From Gillisia hiemivivida (GTDB lineage Bacteria; Bacteroidota; Bacteroidia; Flavobacteriales; Flavobacteriaceae), in NCBI RefSeq assembly GCF_007997295.1, contig NZ_VORY01000010.1, positions 1 to 64,000 on the forward strand: a stretch of 64,000 nucleotides of DNA. Reading direction: 5' to 3'. Numbering within the stretch: position 1 is the first letter of the stretch; each line of letters begins with the position of its first letter. The position numbers and the translations under genes are program-made. Below are positions 16,023 to 24,214 of the stretch, piece by piece. A model generated the notes under the pieces. That model was not told where the DNA came from, searched no databases, and saw only the letters and a program-made list of their open reading frames with translations.

Positions 16023-17663
16023 ATGAATCAAAATTTAATATGCCTGTTTGCAGTAGCTTTTTTTGGAATATTTTCAGCCACCGCACAGCAGGATTATCCA
16101 ACAAACGCGGAGGTAGCACAACGACTGCAGCAAATGGCCTCTTCGGGAAATGCAAAATTAATTTCACTCACTAAAACAGAAGGCGGACAGGATATTTGGG
16201 CTCTTCGAATAGGGAAAGGTGATCTTGATAATAAACCAGCTATCGCTATTACAGGTGGCGTGGAAGGCTATCACGTTCTAAGTGTCGAACTAGCGCTACA
16301 TGTTGCAAACCGATTGTTGAAAGATCATTCTGAACTGCTGGAAACCACCACCTTTTATGTTTTTCCAAATATGTCTCCGGATGCTTATTCGCAATATTTT
16401 AGCAACATCAAATATGAGCGCAGAGGGAATACAGTAAAAATCGATCACGATAGGGATGGGCGATTGAGCGAAGATGGATATGAGGATTTAAATAAGGATG
16501 GATTTATATCAAAGTTTCGGGTAGAAAGTCCTTTAGGGGACTATGTTCCTCACGAAAAGGATTCCCGGGTTTTAGTGAAAGCAGAAAATGAAGGTAAAAG
16601 TACTAACCGATATAGAATGTTTTCTGAAGGAATAGATAATGATAAAGATGAAAAATATAATGAAGATCCAGAAGAGGGGATCGCGTTTAATAAGAGCCTG
16701 ACTTACAAATTCCCGGCATTTGAGCCTTATGCCGGAGATTATCCGGTTTCGCAAAAAGAAAGCAGGGCTTTGCTGGATTACCTCTTCGAGCGATGGAATA
16801 TTTTTGCATTTGTAACTTTTAGTCCTGCCAATAACCTTTCAGCTCCTTTGAGTTTTAATAAAAGTGATGCAGAAAAAAGGATTGTGAGTTCTATGTTGGA
16901 AAAGGATGTAGAAATCAATAAAATGGTTTCAGAAATTTATAATGAAACTATCCCACACAAAGCCTACAATCAGGAAAATCAGGGTACGGGCGGAGATTAT
17001 TTTCAATGGGCCTATTTCCATTTTGGAAGATTGAGTTTTAGCACACCGGGATGGTGGGTGCCAGAGGTTAAAGCGGAAATCAAAGATTCCACAATGGTCG
17101 AAGAAAATAAAGATATCAAAGAAGTAAAAGATACTCCGGAAACCAACTTTTTGTCCTGGGCACAAAAGGAAGATTTAAAAGATATATTTATCCCATGGCA
17201 AGAAGTTAATCACCCCGATTTCCCAAATCAAAAAGTTGAGGTTGGTGGAATTAAACCCTTTGTAATGATAAATCCTCCCTACCGCATGGTGGATAGCATT
17301 GCTGAAAATCATACGAATTTTATAGTGAAACTCGCTGAAATTCAGCCTAAACTGGAATTTCATAATTTAAAAACAGAAAAACTGAGTGGAGGTTTAACCA
17401 GAATCACAGTGGATCTATTTAACAATTCCCCGCTTCCAACACATTCAGAACTTGGAGTACGTTCCAGGTGGCTTCAAAAATTACAGGTTACCGTGAATAA
17501 AGAGAAAAAGGACCTACTTGCAGGGAATACTATCAAGCTACTGGATAAACTTGGAGCTTATGAAAAAGAGACCCTTTCCTGGATCGTTAAAGGTGGGGGA
17601 ACAGCAAATATAAAAGTAGGAGCGCCGCATACGGGGTATGTAACTATTAATGTAAAACTTTAA
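16023..17663 (+). CDS. M14-like carboxypeptidase homologue lacking zinc ligands
   Basis: A 546-aa exported protein with a signal peptide (MNQNLICLFAVAFFGIFSAT, cleavage near ATAQ-Q). It matches its neighbour in length, domain order and C-terminal beta domain (LSGGLTRITVDLFNN; WIVKGGGTANIKV). The zinc motif HxxE of the neighbour is here GGVEGYHVL: Glu81 and His84 occupy the ligand positions in swapped order. The third ligand region reads FVTFSPANN (no His) and the catalytic-Glu region reads LSFSTPGWW. It keeps EF-hand-like loops (DHDRDGRLSEDG, DLNKDGF). Probably a catalytically inactive partner or binding protein. A -7 box-like TATTTTTG is at 15982-15989. Confidence 0.82.
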   Translation: MNQNLICLFAVAFFGIFSATAQQDYPTNAEVAQRLQQMASSGNAKLISLTKTEGGQDIWALRIGKGDLDNKPAIAITGGVEGYHVLSVELALHVANRLLKDHSELLETTTFYVFPNMSPDAYSQYFSNIKYERRGNTVKIDHDRDGRLSEDGYEDLNKDGFISKFRVESPLGDYVPHEKDSRVLVKAENEGKSTNRYRMFSEGIDNDKDEKYNEDPEEGIAFNKSLTYKFPAFEPYAGDYPVSQKESRALLDYLFERWNIFAFVTFSPANNLSAPLSFNKSDAEKRIVSSMLEKDVEINKMVSEIYNETIPHKAYNQENQGTGGDYFQWAYFHFGRLSFSTPGWWVPEVKAEIKDSTMVEENKDIKEVKDTPETNFLSWAQKEDLKDIFIPWQEVNHPDFPNQKVEVGGIKPFVMINPPYRMVDSIAENHTNFIVKLAEIQPKLEFHNLKTEKLSGGLTRITVDLFNNSPLPTHSELGVRSRWLQKLQVTVNKEKKDLLAGNTIKLLDKLGAYEKETLSWIVKGGGTANIKVGAPHTGYVTINVKL

Positions 17664-17675
17664 CTTTTGGCAAAA

Positions 17676-19415
17676 ATGAATTTAAAAAACATAAAAAATA
17701 CTGCGATTTTAGGGCTTTTCAGTCTGTTGCTGAATATTCCTACGGCACAGGCACAGGAGAAATTTTTTCGGGCTATTGGTACTCCACATGAGCCGGAAGT
17801 ACAGGTAAGCTGGAACAGGTATTATACCTATGAAGGGATAGTGGATATTATGCAAAAAATTGCAAAAGCACATCCCGAACTTGCAAAACTTGAAAGTATC
17901 GGTAAATCTTTCCAGGGCAAAGATATCTACCTATTGACGATCTCTGATTTTAAGACAGGAGATCCTTCAAAAAAACCGGCTATGTATATTGACGGGAACA
18001 TACATTCCAACGAAATACAAGGAGCTGAATTTTCCCTTTATACTGCCTGGTATCTTACCGAAATGTTTGATGATCTTGATTTTATCAAAGAACTGCTTCA
18101 GGATAAGACTTTTTATATCAACCCTACCATTAATCCAGATGCGAGGAATGAATATATGAACAACCCCAACACTCCACATTCTCCAAGATCAGGAATGATC
18201 GTTCTTGATAATGATGGCGACGGAGAAGCCGGGGAAGATGGGTTTAATGATTTAAATGAAGATAATCACATAACGATGATGATTCGGAAATCACCTACCG
18301 GTAGGTATATTAAAGATCAAATGGATGATAGAAAACTCATTAGGGTTGCTGCTGAAGAAAAGGGTGAATATGAAATGTTAGGGTATGAAGGGTTAGATAC
18401 CGATGGGGACGGGGAAGTAAATGAGGACGGAATTGGCTACTACGATCCAAACCGCGACTGGGGATGGAAATGGCAGCCGGATTATGTACAGCGAGGAGCC
18501 TATAAATATCCTTTTAGTTTGCCAGAAAACCGTGCGGTAATGGAATTCGTAATGAAACACCCCAACATCGCAGGCGCGCAGAGTTATCATAATTATGGAG
18601 GAATGATCTTAAGAGGACCTGGAGCCGAGGAAGATAAGGATACCTATAACCAGGAAGACATAGAAATCTATGATGCTATTGCAAAAAAAGGGGAGGAAAT
18701 GATCCCTGGATATAAATATCTGGTGGTTTACAAAGATCTTTATTCTGTTTTTGGAGGAGAATTGGACTGGTTTTATGGAAGCCGTGGTGTTTATACTTAC
18801 ACCAATGAATTGATGGTCTCTTACCTTTATTTCCATCAAAACGAAGGTCGGGGAAATCAAGACGAGGAAATGAAAGTAGACCGTTATTTAACCTTTGGGG
18901 ATGCCTTTGTAGATTGGGGAGAATATGATCATCCACAATACGGAAAAATTGAAGTTGGCGGATTTAAAAAGAATTTTGGTCGTGCACATCCGGGATTTTT
19001 ACTGGAGCAGGATGCACATAGAAATATGGCATTTACAATATATCATGCGTTTCACACGCCCAAAATAAGTATTACCGAAGTTGAAGAGGAAAACCTGGGT
19101 GGTGGTCTAAAGCAAATAACCGCCACAATTTATAATGAACGTTTGATGCCCACTCACAGTAGTCAGGATCTTAAATATAAGATTGAACGGCCGGATTATG
19201 TTACAATTTCTGGCGCTAATGTTGTAACCGGAATGCTTGTGAAAGATGCCGATTTCAATAAAGTTGAAGAGCAAAAAGTAAATCCTGAGAAAATGTTGGT
19301 AGAAAACATTCCGGGAATGAGTTCGGTAAAAGTTCGCTGGATCGTTTCAGGAGGAGGAAATTATAAAATTACCGTAGATTCTGCCAAGGGTGGAGTTGCT
19401 GAATGGACGAAATAA
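17676..19415 (+). CDS. M14 family zinc carboxypeptidase
   Basis: A 579-aa secreted metallocarboxypeptidase. The signal peptide ends at AQA-QE near residue 27. Zinc ligands are His110 and Glu113 (GNIHSNEIQG) and His305 (SYHNYGG). The catalytic Glu378 is in TNELMVS. Two calcium-binding-like loops lie between them (DNDGDGEAGEDG, DTDGDGEVNEDG). The C-terminal domain resembles a beta sandwich (GGGLKQITATIYN). The ATG at 17676 is chosen, since the frame's TTG at 17667 is weaker. It begins 12 nt after the inactive paralogue, so the two are co-transcribed tandem duplicates. Confidence 0.9.
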   Translation: MNLKNIKNTAILGLFSLLLNIPTAQAQEKFFRAIGTPHEPEVQVSWNRYYTYEGIVDIMQKIAKAHPELAKLESIGKSFQGKDIYLLTISDFKTGDPSKKPAMYIDGNIHSNEIQGAEFSLYTAWYLTEMFDDLDFIKELLQDKTFYINPTINPDARNEYMNNPNTPHSPRSGMIVLDNDGDGEAGEDGFNDLNEDNHITMMIRKSPTGRYIKDQMDDRKLIRVAAEEKGEYEMLGYEGLDTDGDGEVNEDGIGYYDPNRDWGWKWQPDYVQRGAYKYPFSLPENRAVMEFVMKHPNIAGAQSYHNYGGMILRGPGAEEDKDTYNQEDIEIYDAIAKKGEEMIPGYKYLVVYKDLYSVFGGELDWFYGSRGVYTYTNELMVSYLYFHQNEGRGNQDEEMKVDRYLTFGDAFVDWGEYDHPQYGKIEVGGFKKNFGRAHPGFLLEQDAHRNMAFTIYHAFHTPKISITEVEEENLGGGLKQITATIYNERLMPTHSSQDLKYKIERPDYVTISGANVVTGMLVKDADFNKVEEQKVNPEKMLVENIPGMSSVKVRWIVSGGGNYKITVDSAKGGVAEWTK

Positions 19416-19488
19416 GCCTGTTTCAGGCTCTGATTTTGCGTTCCTTTAGCGATCATTCGGGATGCCTCAAATTTTAAAAATCGGTTTT

Positions 19489-19627
19489 CAATCCTTCATT
19501 GAGGTCTAATTCCGCGAGACTTACCTTGAAAAATTATTTTTAGAAATCGTGTTTCGTGGACCTGCTCGTACAGTTCGGGCGGGCCTGCCCGTAACTTTTG
19601 GGGCGGGCTTGCAGCGGTTCTTGATCA
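19489..19627 (+). repeat. dispersed intergenic repeat, family A, degenerate copy
   Basis: A diverged unit in the 392-nt gap after the M14 genes. It keeps the left end (AATCCTTCATTGAGGTCTAA, then TTCCGCGAG), a GGGCGGGCTTGC block and the right end GGTTCTTGAT. A CGGGCGGGCCTGCCCG palindrome at about 19577-19591 is internal. Nothing else is seen in this gap except the terminator at 19636. Confidence 0.5.
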
Positions 19628-19635
19628 TTGAGTAC

Positions 19636-19672
19636 AAAGCCAACTTTCACTTTAGAGGAAGTTGGCTTTTTT
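19636..19672 (+). terminator. rho-independent terminator downstream of the M14 pair
   Basis: AAAGCCAACTTTC, a short loop and GAAGTTGGCTTTTTT form a long stem with a T-run on the plus strand. It lies about 220 nt beyond the M14 stop, after the intervening repeat. Confidence 0.75.
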
Positions 19673-19807
19673 ATGAAGTATGTCTAAGGACGAATTATTC
19701 AGATTTTCGATGAATTATCTGGGAGTTAAATTCAACTTGATCTGTTGGAATTTAATAGCTTCGTGTTAAGGTCGATTCAGTCTTATCTTTAGGATTCTAA
19801 AGATATT

Positions 19808-20311
19808 TCACAGAATTAATTCATAACAATGAAATGGCGCAGCACTTTGTTTAGGAAAGTAAATATCTTCCAATTTTTGATAACCTCTGGCTTCATAGAA
19901 ATTTTGATTTCTTTTATTGAGACTGAAGGTGTCCAATCTAATTGATTTATAACCCAAGTTTCTCGCAAATTCTTCAGCAAAATCCATCAATTTTTGCCCG
20001 AAACCTTTTCCCCAGCTATCTGGATGTATTGCAAGCCTGTGGATGTAAAGATTTTTTTGTGAAGGCGTTAACCATGAAACATTAATATATTCTTCATCCA
20101 TAATTTCTGAAAGCACAATGATTCCTATGATCTGGTCATTTTCTTCTAAGACATATAATTCCTTTTGATCTATATCTTGCTGAAGCTTTTCTAAAGAAGG
20201 GTAATGTTCATTCCACTGAAAGATACCTAATTGTTGCATTCCAACAGCACAGGCCTCAGTAAGCTTTTTTGCTTTCAAAAGATCTTCTTGATAAGCTTGA
20301 CGAATTTTCAT
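19808..20311 (-). CDS. GNAT family N-acetyltransferase
   Basis: A 167-aa single-domain acetyl-CoA-dependent acyltransferase. The GNAT core is visible: NDQIIGIIVLSE (beta 2-3), LYIHRLAIHPDSWGKGFGQK (motif A with the Q/RxxGxG/A-type acetyl-CoA loop at SWGKGFGQKL) and SIRLDTFSLNKRNQNFYEAR (motif B). The substrate cannot be predicted. It is the gene nearest the tRNA-Ala terminator and is transcribed in the same direction. Confidence 0.88.
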   Translation of the reverse strand: MKIRQAYQEDLLKAKKLTEACAVGMQQLGIFQWNEHYPSLEKLQQDIDQKELYVLEENDQIIGIIVLSEIMDEEYINVSWLTPSQKNLYIHRLAIHPDSWGKGFGQKLMDFAEEFARNLGYKSIRLDTFSLNKRNQNFYEARGYQKLEDIYFPKQSAAPFHCYELIL

Positions 20312-20333
20312 ATTTTCTCTACTAAAGGGCTAA

Positions 20334-20363
20334 AATAAAAAACCATCCAAAAATGGATGGTTT
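20334..20363 (-). terminator. rho-independent terminator of the tRNA-Ala transcript
   Basis: On the minus strand CCATCC, a short loop and GGATGG are followed by TTTTTTATTTT. It begins a few bases after the mature tRNA 3' end, the expected position for a tRNA terminator. The plus strand also has a short T-run. Confidence 0.8.
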
Positions 20364-20367
20364 TGTG

Positions 20368-20441
20368 TGGAGAATATCGGAGTCGAACCGATGACCTTTT
20401 GGCTGCCAGCCAAACGCTCTAGCCAACTGAGCTAATCCCCC
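20368..20441 (-). tRNA. tRNA-Ala (anticodon GGC)
   Basis: A 74-nt cloverleaf on the minus strand. The acceptor GGGGGAT pairs with ATTCTCC and includes the G3-U70 wobble that identifies tRNA-Ala. The D arm is GCTCAGTTGGCTAGAGC. The anticodon stem TTTGG/CCAAA holds loop CTGGCAG with anticodon GGC, reading GCC. The T arm is ATCGG-TTCGACT-CCGAT. The discriminator is A. CCA is not encoded. A terminator follows directly. Confidence 0.96.
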
Positions 20442-20526
20442 AAATTTCGATTTCAAAGTTAAACATTTATTTATAGGAGCGAAATTTATTTTGAGTTCCA
20501 AGAGACGATTATTTTCCCCAGTTTGG

Positions 20527-21384
20527 CTATACTCTTTTGGCAATAAATTTTAAGGTTGCATCCAGTACATAACGAAAATCTGAAGGAAGTTCATTGCTTT
20601 CCCAAGGATGTGATACAGCATATACGTGATCTGCTCCTTCTACCAAGAGAAGCTCTGAATCTGGACTCCAATCGAATAATTTTCCAGAATCACTCAAAGG
20701 CACAGAAGTGTCTTTACTTCCATGAACCACCAAATGCGGAATCTTTAATGCTTTTGCAGCTCTAGAAATTGTTAACCGCTCTTTGTTTTCTTTGAAATTG
20801 GTATAAAATTGAAAATGATGAGGTAACTGCTGTTTGGTTCTGGTATTCACAATATAGTTTACACCTTTCTTTTCCCATTTTTTTAAAACATCTCCGGAAG
20901 GAAACCTAGAAGCAAAGTCAGATACCGAAGAAAAAGTAACCAATCTTGTGATCCTTTTTTCTTCTGCCGCTTTTATAATGCTTATTCCTCCACCTCTGGA
21001 GTGACCTATTACTGTAATATCAGAAGTGTTTAAATCCTTGTGATACTTATTGTTAGATAAAAATAACCAATCTATAACCGATTGTAGATCGTCTAATTCC
21101 TTTATGTAGTTATTGTCTCCAAATGCTTCAATATCTAAAAATTCTGTCAGATTTTCTGGAGTTGTGCCATTATGAGAGAAATTGAATTTCAGGAAAAAAT
21201 TACCTTTTTCGGCAAATTCTTCAGCCATCAAGTCCCATGCGCCCCAATCTTTGAAACCTTTATATCCATGACAAAAGATCACTATTGGTTTCGGTTTGTT
21301 GTTTTCAGAATAAACCAGATCTGTTAAAATAGGTTTATCATGTTTTCCTGTAATTTGAATATTGTTCTTTTTAATAAGCTCCAT
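20527..21384 (-). CDS. alpha/beta hydrolase family protein
   Basis: A 285-aa cytoplasmic serine hydrolase. The oxyanion HG is at residues 39-40 (IFCHGYKGFKDWGAW), the nucleophile is Ser129 in IGHSRGGGI, the acid is probably in VHGSKDTSVPL and the His is in VEGADHVYAVSHPW. No signal peptide. It overlaps the 3' end of the AddB-like gene by 14 nt, so it is translated from the same mRNA. Substrate unknown. Confidence 0.87.
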   Translation of the reverse strand: MELIKKNNIQITGKHDKPILTDLVYSENNKPKPIVIFCHGYKGFKDWGAWDLMAEEFAEKGNFFLKFNFSHNGTTPENLTEFLDIEAFGDNNYIKELDDLQSVIDWLFLSNNKYHKDLNTSDITVIGHSRGGGISIIKAAEEKRITRLVTFSSVSDFASRFPSGDVLKKWEKKGVNYIVNTRTKQQLPHHFQFYTNFKENKERLTISRAAKALKIPHLVVHGSKDTSVPLSDSGKLFDWSPDSELLLVEGADHVYAVSHPWESNELPSDFRYVLDATLKFIAKRV

Positions 21385-24130
21385 AAGCGGGTTTTATTTC
21401 TTTTTCTATAAATGGGATTTCCGGGTTGCAAATCTCCAAAATCAAACTTGACAATTGCACCTGAAAATCATTTAGAATTTCTTCTGTAATGTTCGCATTT
21501 TTTATTGATTTTCCACCTTGTTTTTCTTTTAAACTGAATTTTAAAAATCCTTCTTTCAAATTTTTAAAGGAAATTACTCCGGCTTCTACTTCTCCATTAT
21601 TATGTGTATTGTTTAGGAGCATAGTAGCATAGGTTAAAACCTGAAAGGGTTTGGAATACTTATCATAATCTGAGGTGAGTAAATCCCAATCTGTTATTTC
21701 TAACTGATTTTGCATCACCTTGCCCGTTTTATAATCTACTATTCTTAAAACTCCATCTAAAAGATCTACACGATCCACTTTTCCTCTAATACTAACAGGA
21801 AAATCAAGTTCTGGAATGGAAAGTACTGAGGTGAGATTAGATTCCACTTCTTTAATAATGATATTTCTTCCTGCTTCCAATTCCTTGATTTCCATATTCA
21901 GGAAATTTATAACATATCGCTTTGCAACCTCAAAGATCAAGAGGTTTTTTCCTAAGCTTAAAGGTGCTTTACTGTAGGTCTTTTCAAATTGAATCTTAAC
22001 TTCTTTTGCAGTTCCTTTTTTGAGTTCTTTCAGTTTTTCTATAGTAAGCGGTTTCCCTATAAAAGGTTTATAAAACACTTCTAAAGTATCATGCACTACC
22101 GTACCTAATGTGTTGTAAGCAACGGTTTCTTCAACCTCCTCTATATCTCTAATGCCTAGGATGTATTGCTTATAAAAGTCTAAAGGATTTCTTATATAAG
22201 TTGTGAGTGCTGAAGGTGAAAATCCGCGACCTGCTAATAGCTTTAATTTCTCCAGAACTTCAGGCGTCTTACCAATCTGCTGAAGCTCATTTTTAATTAC
22301 TGGAACTTCGGGAGAAATTATGGAAGAGGTTATTATATGGGCAGGTTGCTTTTCATGGAGCAACTGCAATAAGAATCTGCTTTTTTCACTTCCCATCTGG
22401 CTTTCTGTATCTGTATCATGGAGCAAATAAATTTTCTTGGCTCTATGAAGTAAATGATAAAAGTGATAGGTGTAAATGGCATCTTTCTCTTTGTAGGTAG
22501 GAAGATTGAAGGTTTTTTTAAGGTCGTAAGGAATAAAAGAATTATTGCTCTTTCCTGCGGGTAGAATTCCTTCGTTTACAGAGGTAAGAATAACTGTTTC
22601 AAAATCTAGCCCACGTGTTTCTAACATTCCCATAAGTTGTAAACCCTGAAAAGGCTTTCCTTGAAAATCTAATGATTGCTGACTACTAAGTTCCCGGAAG
22701 TACTGAAGCAGCGAAACCAAAGATGTGAAATGTGGAAATTCATTTATTAACTCAGCTAGTCTTTCAACTACTAGATGGTAATGATATAAAAACTCAAGAG
22801 ATAAGCTGTCTTCATCTTTGTTTAATAGCTTTTTAAAATGCCTAATAATAACTCCGAAGCTTCGTAAAACTTGTTCTGGGGTAAGCTTTATATCTGTGAA
22901 ACAGGCCGAAATTAATTCCTGTTGTTCTTCTGAAAAAAAGCTTTCTATTTGCTGCTTGCTTAGATAAAGCAAATTTTCAGTTTTAATTTTGTTTATTACC
23001 TCCTCCGATCTAAAATTAGTCGCCTTGATAATAAGCGGAGAACTCAAAACGGCAACCACATCTTTATAATAGATCTGATTATTTTCTATTTGATATATTT
23101 CGAATAATTTTTCAAAGAAACTTGAGAACACACTGTATTTTAAGGGATATCCCATTGTAATGTTCAGTGCTTCAATATTATTAGGAATAGAATTTAGCAT
23201 TGGTAACAAAAGCGATTCGTCGCCTAATACCAATGCGGTTGAATTAAGTTGATCCTTAGTTAATTCTGAAAGAGTTTCTGCTACGAACTTAACCTGTCCA
23301 ATGTTTTTTGGAACTCCAATAATTTCAATCTCCTTTTCAGAATTATAGGTGTCCGAAGCAAACTCAAATTTGTTGGTTTTATAATAAGGCCAGTTCTCTA
23401 GGTATTGTCTTATAAACAAAGAAGCATCGTGATTATCGTCTTTCAAAAAAACTTCATCTATGTCCCAAAAGATCCTTGCTTCATTTGCTAACATAGATTG
23501 AATAATGTGCTGCTCTGCATTGTTTAAGGCATTAAACCCCAAAAACACATAATTCGCGGCATTTAACTTAGCGAATACGTCAATCTTCTCTGCCGCATTT
23601 CTATAAATTAAACCTTGATATCCTTCAGATTTACTTAATAAATTCTCTTTGAGTAAATTGTAATATTCAGGCAGTTTTTTCCAGAAGACCAGATAGTTCT
23701 TAACTATGTCTGTTTGATCTTCACCTAAAGACCAGTGATTGGTATCCTGAATTTCAAAGAGATAATTAAAAATTTGCTTTGGGTCTATCAAATATCTATC
23801 TATTTCGTTGAAGTCATGAATTAGGGTTTGAGCCCAATTGCCAAAACTTTCGAAATCTTCTAACTTCTCTTTTGGAGTAAGCTCTTTATAGACCGCATAT
23901 AATTCGAAAAGGGAGTGTACAGTATCTATAGTTTTTAGTTCAGATACTTTTTCTGAAAACTCTTCAATACTAATTACTTCTGGAGAAAAGATAGGTTTAT
24001 CTACCAAGTTTGCAAGTTCTTTTCTAAGAAAGGCACCAGCACGTTTACTGGGAAGCACAAAGATTAATTCAGAAATATCCTGTTCCTGTGAAAGGAGTTG
24101 TTTAAGGATTTGGGAGATAAAAGATGTCAT
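21371..24130 (-). CDS. AddB-like PD-(D/E)XK nuclease/inactivated helicase subunit
   Basis: A 919-aa protein of the AddB/RexB class of double-strand-break processing enzymes. The N-terminal part resembles a degenerate UvrD-type helicase fold (LIFVLPSKRAGAFLRKEL) but lacks a clear Walker A. The C-terminal nuclease domain has the PD-(D/E)XK signature (RGKVDRVDLLDG, then LRIVDYKTGKV). Its expected partner, an AddA-like helicase-nuclease, is encoded 3 kb away on the same strand, beyond ompA and kbl. It overlaps the following alpha/beta hydrolase gene. Confidence 0.82.
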   Translation of the reverse strand: MTSFISQILKQLLSQEQDISELIFVLPSKRAGAFLRKELANLVDKPIFSPEVISIEEFSEKVSELKTIDTVHSLFELYAVYKELTPKEKLEDFESFGNWAQTLIHDFNEIDRYLIDPKQIFNYLFEIQDTNHWSLGEDQTDIVKNYLVFWKKLPEYYNLLKENLLSKSEGYQGLIYRNAAEKIDVFAKLNAANYVFLGFNALNNAEQHIIQSMLANEARIFWDIDEVFLKDDNHDASLFIRQYLENWPYYKTNKFEFASDTYNSEKEIEIIGVPKNIGQVKFVAETLSELTKDQLNSTALVLGDESLLLPMLNSIPNNIEALNITMGYPLKYSVFSSFFEKLFEIYQIENNQIYYKDVVAVLSSPLIIKATNFRSEEVINKIKTENLLYLSKQQIESFFSEEQQELISACFTDIKLTPEQVLRSFGVIIRHFKKLLNKDEDSLSLEFLYHYHLVVERLAELINEFPHFTSLVSLLQYFRELSSQQSLDFQGKPFQGLQLMGMLETRGLDFETVILTSVNEGILPAGKSNNSFIPYDLKKTFNLPTYKEKDAIYTYHFYHLLHRAKKIYLLHDTDTESQMGSEKSRFLLQLLHEKQPAHIITSSIISPEVPVIKNELQQIGKTPEVLEKLKLLAGRGFSPSALTTYIRNPLDFYKQYILGIRDIEEVEETVAYNTLGTVVHDTLEVFYKPFIGKPLTIEKLKELKKGTAKEVKIQFEKTYSKAPLSLGKNLLIFEVAKRYVINFLNMEIKELEAGRNIIIKEVESNLTSVLSIPELDFPVSIRGKVDRVDLLDGVLRIVDYKTGKVMQNQLEITDWDLLTSDYDKYSKPFQVLTYATMLLNNTHNNGEVEAGVISFKNLKEGFLKFSLKEKQGGKSIKNANITEEILNDFQVQLSSLILEICNPEIPFIEKEIKPAYGAY

Positions 24131-24144
24131 AGGTAAAAATAGAA

Positions 24145-24172
24145 AATGCCCCGAAGAATCGGGGCATTTTTT
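24145..24172 (-). terminator. rho-independent terminator of ompA
   Basis: A 9-bp GC-rich stem (ATGCCCCGA/TCGGGGCAT) with a 4-nt loop is followed on the minus strand by TTTTCTATTTTT. It lies between the ompA stop and the AddB-like start and isolates the two transcripts. It has T-runs on both strands. Confidence 0.85.
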
Positions 24173-24214
24173 AAAAAACTTTAAAGTTTTCTACTACATT
24201 TTATCAATAGAAAC

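Noticed and set aside
20322-20543. Open frame of 73 codons across the tRNA gene, minus strand
   Set aside because: It is the translated tRNA-Ala plus its terminator; the LAQLARAFG-type peptide is a known artefact of tRNA genes.
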